A stretch of DNA of 64,000 bases, from NCBI GenBank assembly GCA_903938485.1, contig CAJADF010000040.1, positions 1 to 64,000 of the forward strand, in the 5' to 3' direction. A program made the position numbers and the translations under genes. Positions 61,196 to 64,000 of this stretch are shown piece after piece. Position 1 is the stretch's first letter; each line of letters opens with the position of its first letter. Origin of the DNA: an uncultured Methylococcaceae bacterium. Its GTDB lineage: Bacteria; Pseudomonadota; Gammaproteobacteria; Methylococcales; Methylomonadaceae. The notes below the pieces were generated by a model. The model was not told the origin of the DNA, made no database searches, and was given only the letters and a program-made list of their open reading frames with translations.

Positions 61196-61683
61196 TTGAT
61201 CATTGCTAATTATCACTTGGCTTTCAATTTGATAATTAATGCTTCTAACTGTTAAAGCTTATAGTTTGTTCCTTCGTATTCTAATTATTTCAATTGTTAC
61301 AAGAAAAGCTTTGTCACACTAAAGTTGTACAAAATAAAATCCCTGTACAGTATTGTTGTGATGAGAGTGGGTGTTGATTTTATTTTTTATAAAACAGTAG
61401 CTTGTGTGTTTTTGTATGTATTATTTTTATATTTATTGAGTCGATATAATACGTAATAATTATTTTTGTACATGTTTTGTAAAACTTTACTTTGACAAGT
61501 CTGTTTCTTATTGTTACATTATTGTGAAATGATTAGTAAACAAATGACGAACTAATTCTTATTCAGGTTTTGGAAAGTCATGAGTTTCTAATCGTATAAA
61601 GTAAGGTAGTTTGCAATCTTGATGACTGGGTGATTGAGGCTACTAAAATAATTATAAGAACATGTTTGCGAGGATTTAGTGCT

Positions 61684-63066
61684 ATGGCTTATTTAAATAC
61701 GCAGTTTTCAAAACAAGAGCTAACTTATGTTGTCGATAGTGTTGCGCTACCAAAATCGCAGCCTAAACTAAGGAATACCGAATCAGTTGAATTGACTGAA
61801 AATAGTAATTTTTACATTGCAAGTCAGTTAAAGGATGAGAAGCAGAAATTAATAAGTTCAATTGCCCAGTTTCCAGTAACCGCATTATGGATATTGAGAC
61901 AATACGAGCAAACAGAGAACCTTAGCATACAAGATGAAGACGGCATCATAGATGCTGAGATTACTAATGAATTAAGTGCTGTTCGTCAATGTTTTGATGT
62001 GTTAATTGATAAATACAATGTTGAAGCAAGTAGCGGTGTAATTAAACAAAATTTGATTAATGCTTTACAAGAATTTCCTTTAACATTTAGTGACTTAACT
62101 AAATTAGTTGATCTAATTGTTTACGCTTATAAATACAGGGGGCTATGTTATCAGCCAAATGCACATCATGGTCATAAAAAATCAGATTTGATCATTAAAA
62201 GACTTGAAGGCATCAACAGAAGAAATACTGTTAATCAAAATAAATTAAGTGACTTAATGCTTGATTATGATGAGCAGTTTTTGTTTTTATCAAGTGCAGA
62301 TATGCACAAATATTTCGCTGATGTGGTGTTTGCTGAAAACCGTTGGTTAGATCTTAGACAGCAAATTGCTTCGGCAAACTCAAGACTGGTTTTGTTTATT
62401 GCTAATCAATACAAAGGTAATTTCTTAGACTTTGATGACTTAGTGCAAGAAGGCCATACTGGTTTATTGAAAGCCGTAGACAAATTTGATTTTAGATTAG
62501 GATTTCAGTTTTCAACTTATGCGGGTTATTGGATAAGGCAAGCTATTTCAAGAGCTTTATCTCGTAATGAAAGAGTAGTCAGAGTTCCATGTGGGCAAGT
62601 TGCAAATATTAATAAGGTATTTCGTTGTAAAGATCAATTTCTAAATAAAGAAGGTAGAGAACCCAGTGCTCAAGAACTGGCTGAAGTCACAAAGCTATCT
62701 GTAGATGAGGTTAACAATTTACTCGCTATTTCTCAATCCGCAACAGCATTAGAAGGTTACGAGGATGAAGGTGAAGTTGCATTTGCTCCAATTGATTACA
62801 TAGAACAAAACGTATTTACTTCGTCATATAAGCAAATTGCTAAATCTGATCTAGAAGGTCTTCTAACTAAAGCAATTAGTGGTTTAAATGATAGGGAAGC
62901 TAAGGTTATTTGTAGTCATTTTGGTGTAGATGTTGATGAAGCAATGACTCTGCAAGAAATTGGTGTCGAGCTTAATTTAACCCGTGAAAGAGTTCGTCAA
63001 ATTCAAGTGATAGCACTTGAAAAAATTAGACGTAGTTTGGGCGATGAATTAGAAGTTTTTTTGTAA
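61684..63066 (+). CDS. RpoD/RpoS-like sigma-70 family factor (group 2, divergent)
   Basis: DFDDLVQEGHTGLLKAVDKFDFRLGFQFSTYAGYWIRQAISRALS; TLQEIGVELNLTRERVRQIQVIALEKIRR; likely start ATG 61684. Confidence 0.92.
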   Translation: MAYLNTQFSKQELTYVVDSVALPKSQPKLRNTESVELTENSNFYIASQLKDEKQKLISSIAQFPVTALWILRQYEQTENLSIQDEDGIIDAEITNELSAVRQCFDVLIDKYNVEASSGVIKQNLINALQEFPLTFSDLTKLVDLIVYAYKYRGLCYQPNAHHGHKKSDLIIKRLEGINRRNTVNQNKLSDLMLDYDEQFLFLSSADMHKYFADVVFAENRWLDLRQQIASANSRLVLFIANQYKGNFLDFDDLVQEGHTGLLKAVDKFDFRLGFQFSTYAGYWIRQAISRALSRNERVVRVPCGQVANINKVFRCKDQFLNKEGREPSAQELAEVTKLSVDEVNNLLAISQSATALEGYEDEGEVAFAPIDYIEQNVFTSSYKQIAKSDLEGLLTKAISGLNDREAKVICSHFGVDVDEAMTLQEIGVELNLTRERVRQIQVIALEKIRRSLGDELEVFL

Positions 63067-63231
63067 TGTACAAAGTTGTTAAAGATAGATAAGATGAAAT
63101 TCTACTGAAAACGTAGGAAAGAATAATTTAAGACTGATGACAGGGTAACGTGGAAACATCGAGTTTTGAATAATGATTTAGGTAACCCCAACGCTACTAT
63201 TGATCTTTATTTAAGATCAGGAGATTAAACC

Positions 63232-64000
63232 ATGAAAAAATATATACTCAATACACTTCTTTGGAGTGTTGTTTTAGCCGGAGCCTTTTTAATATTCAAT
63301 CGCGTAAATACTGCTCCGCCGGTTGATGACTCAATCGCGTATTCAGACTTTATTGTTAAAGTAAAAAATAAATTAGTTGATCGTGTTGAAATGACTGGAT
63401 CTATGATTAAGTTGCGAACTAACGATGGTCAAAATTTAGAAACATACAATCCAAATGATCCGCATTTAATTGATGATCTTTTAAGTGCCGGTGTGCAAGT
63501 AAGAACAAAACCACCTGCTCAGCAATCATTACTCATGCAAATGTTTATTTCATGGTTCCCTATGTTGCTATTAATAGCCGTATGGATTATCTACATGCGT
63601 AGAAGTCAAGGTGGTGGCATGGGTGCTAATTCTTTCGGTAAAAGCAAAGCTAAATTACTTGAAGAAGATAAATTAACCGCAACCTTTGCTGATGTAGCTG
63701 GCTGTGAAGAAGCTAAAGAAGAAGTAACCGAGTTAGTAGACTTCTTAGCGGATCCACAAAAATTCCAAAAATTGGGTGGCAAAATCCCCCGCGGCATCTT
63801 AATGGTAGGCCCTCCAGGTACTGGTAAAACTTTATTAGCTAGAGCAATCGCAGGTGAAGCGGGTGTTAAATTCTTCACAGTCTCTGGTTCTGATTTCGTT
63901 GAAATGTTCGTGGGTGTTGGTGCATCTCGTGTTAGAGACATGTTTGCCCAAGCTAAAGAACATGCACCTTGTATCATCTTTATAGATGAAATTGACGCAG
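63232..64000 (+). CDS. ftsH: ATP-dependent zinc metalloprotease FtsH (5' part, runs off window)
   Basis: TM N-terminus; [68 protein letters not shown]. Confidence 0.97.
   Translation, partial: MKKYILNTLLWSVVLAGAFLIFNRVNTAPPVDDSIAYSDFIVKVKNKLVDRVEMTGSMIKLRTNDGQNLETYNPNDPHLIDDLLSAGVQVRTKPPAQQSLLMQMFISWFPMLLLIAVWIIYMRRSQGGGMGANSFGKSKAKLLEEDKLTATFADVAGCEEAKEEVTELVDFLADPQKFQKLGGKIPRGILMVGPPGTGKTLLARAIAGEAGVKFFTVSGSDFVEMFVGVGASRVRDMFAQAKEHAPCIIFIDEIDA

Noticed and set aside
1-64000. CRISPR arrays, rRNA genes, riboswitches, intact IS elements
   Set aside because: Scanned by eye; no regularly spaced direct repeats, rRNA signatures, recognised riboswitch cores or full-length transposase ORFs found.

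Overview
64 kb of AT-rich bacterial chromosome. Gene content and synteny look gammaproteobacterial (nadB|rpoE-rseA-degP, sdhCDAB-sdhE, lpxK-trm112-kdsB, phoBR); a Methylococcales-like origin is possible but unproven. Most of the window is ordinary, densely packed core genome. It starts with a tRNA-Arg 3' end and a complete tRNA-His, followed by a decayed tyrosine-integrase locus, and ends inside ftsH. I see no CRISPR array, no intact mobile element and no recognisable defence island. I did not find a clear-cut undescribed multi-gene system. The points most worth following up are: (1) an asymmetric tandem NhaD pair next to a type-IIC-like P-type ATPase and a divergent pyruvate-kinase homologue lacking its C-terminal domain; (2) a DUF1704/QEGLA protein with an HExxxH motif, the MATCAP tyrosine-carboxypeptidase-like family; (3) a 1374-aa orphan SNF2 protein with a large N-terminal region I cannot assign; (4) a convergent LdtD/MepK-like make-and-break pair; (5) a solitary hypE; (6) a divergent sigma-70 gene with a ~0.5 kb upstream region carrying three TGTACA sites; (7) decayed intergenic zones at 0.1-1.4 kb and 44.8-45.9 kb. 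All family calls come from reading the motifs by eye; no database search was run.
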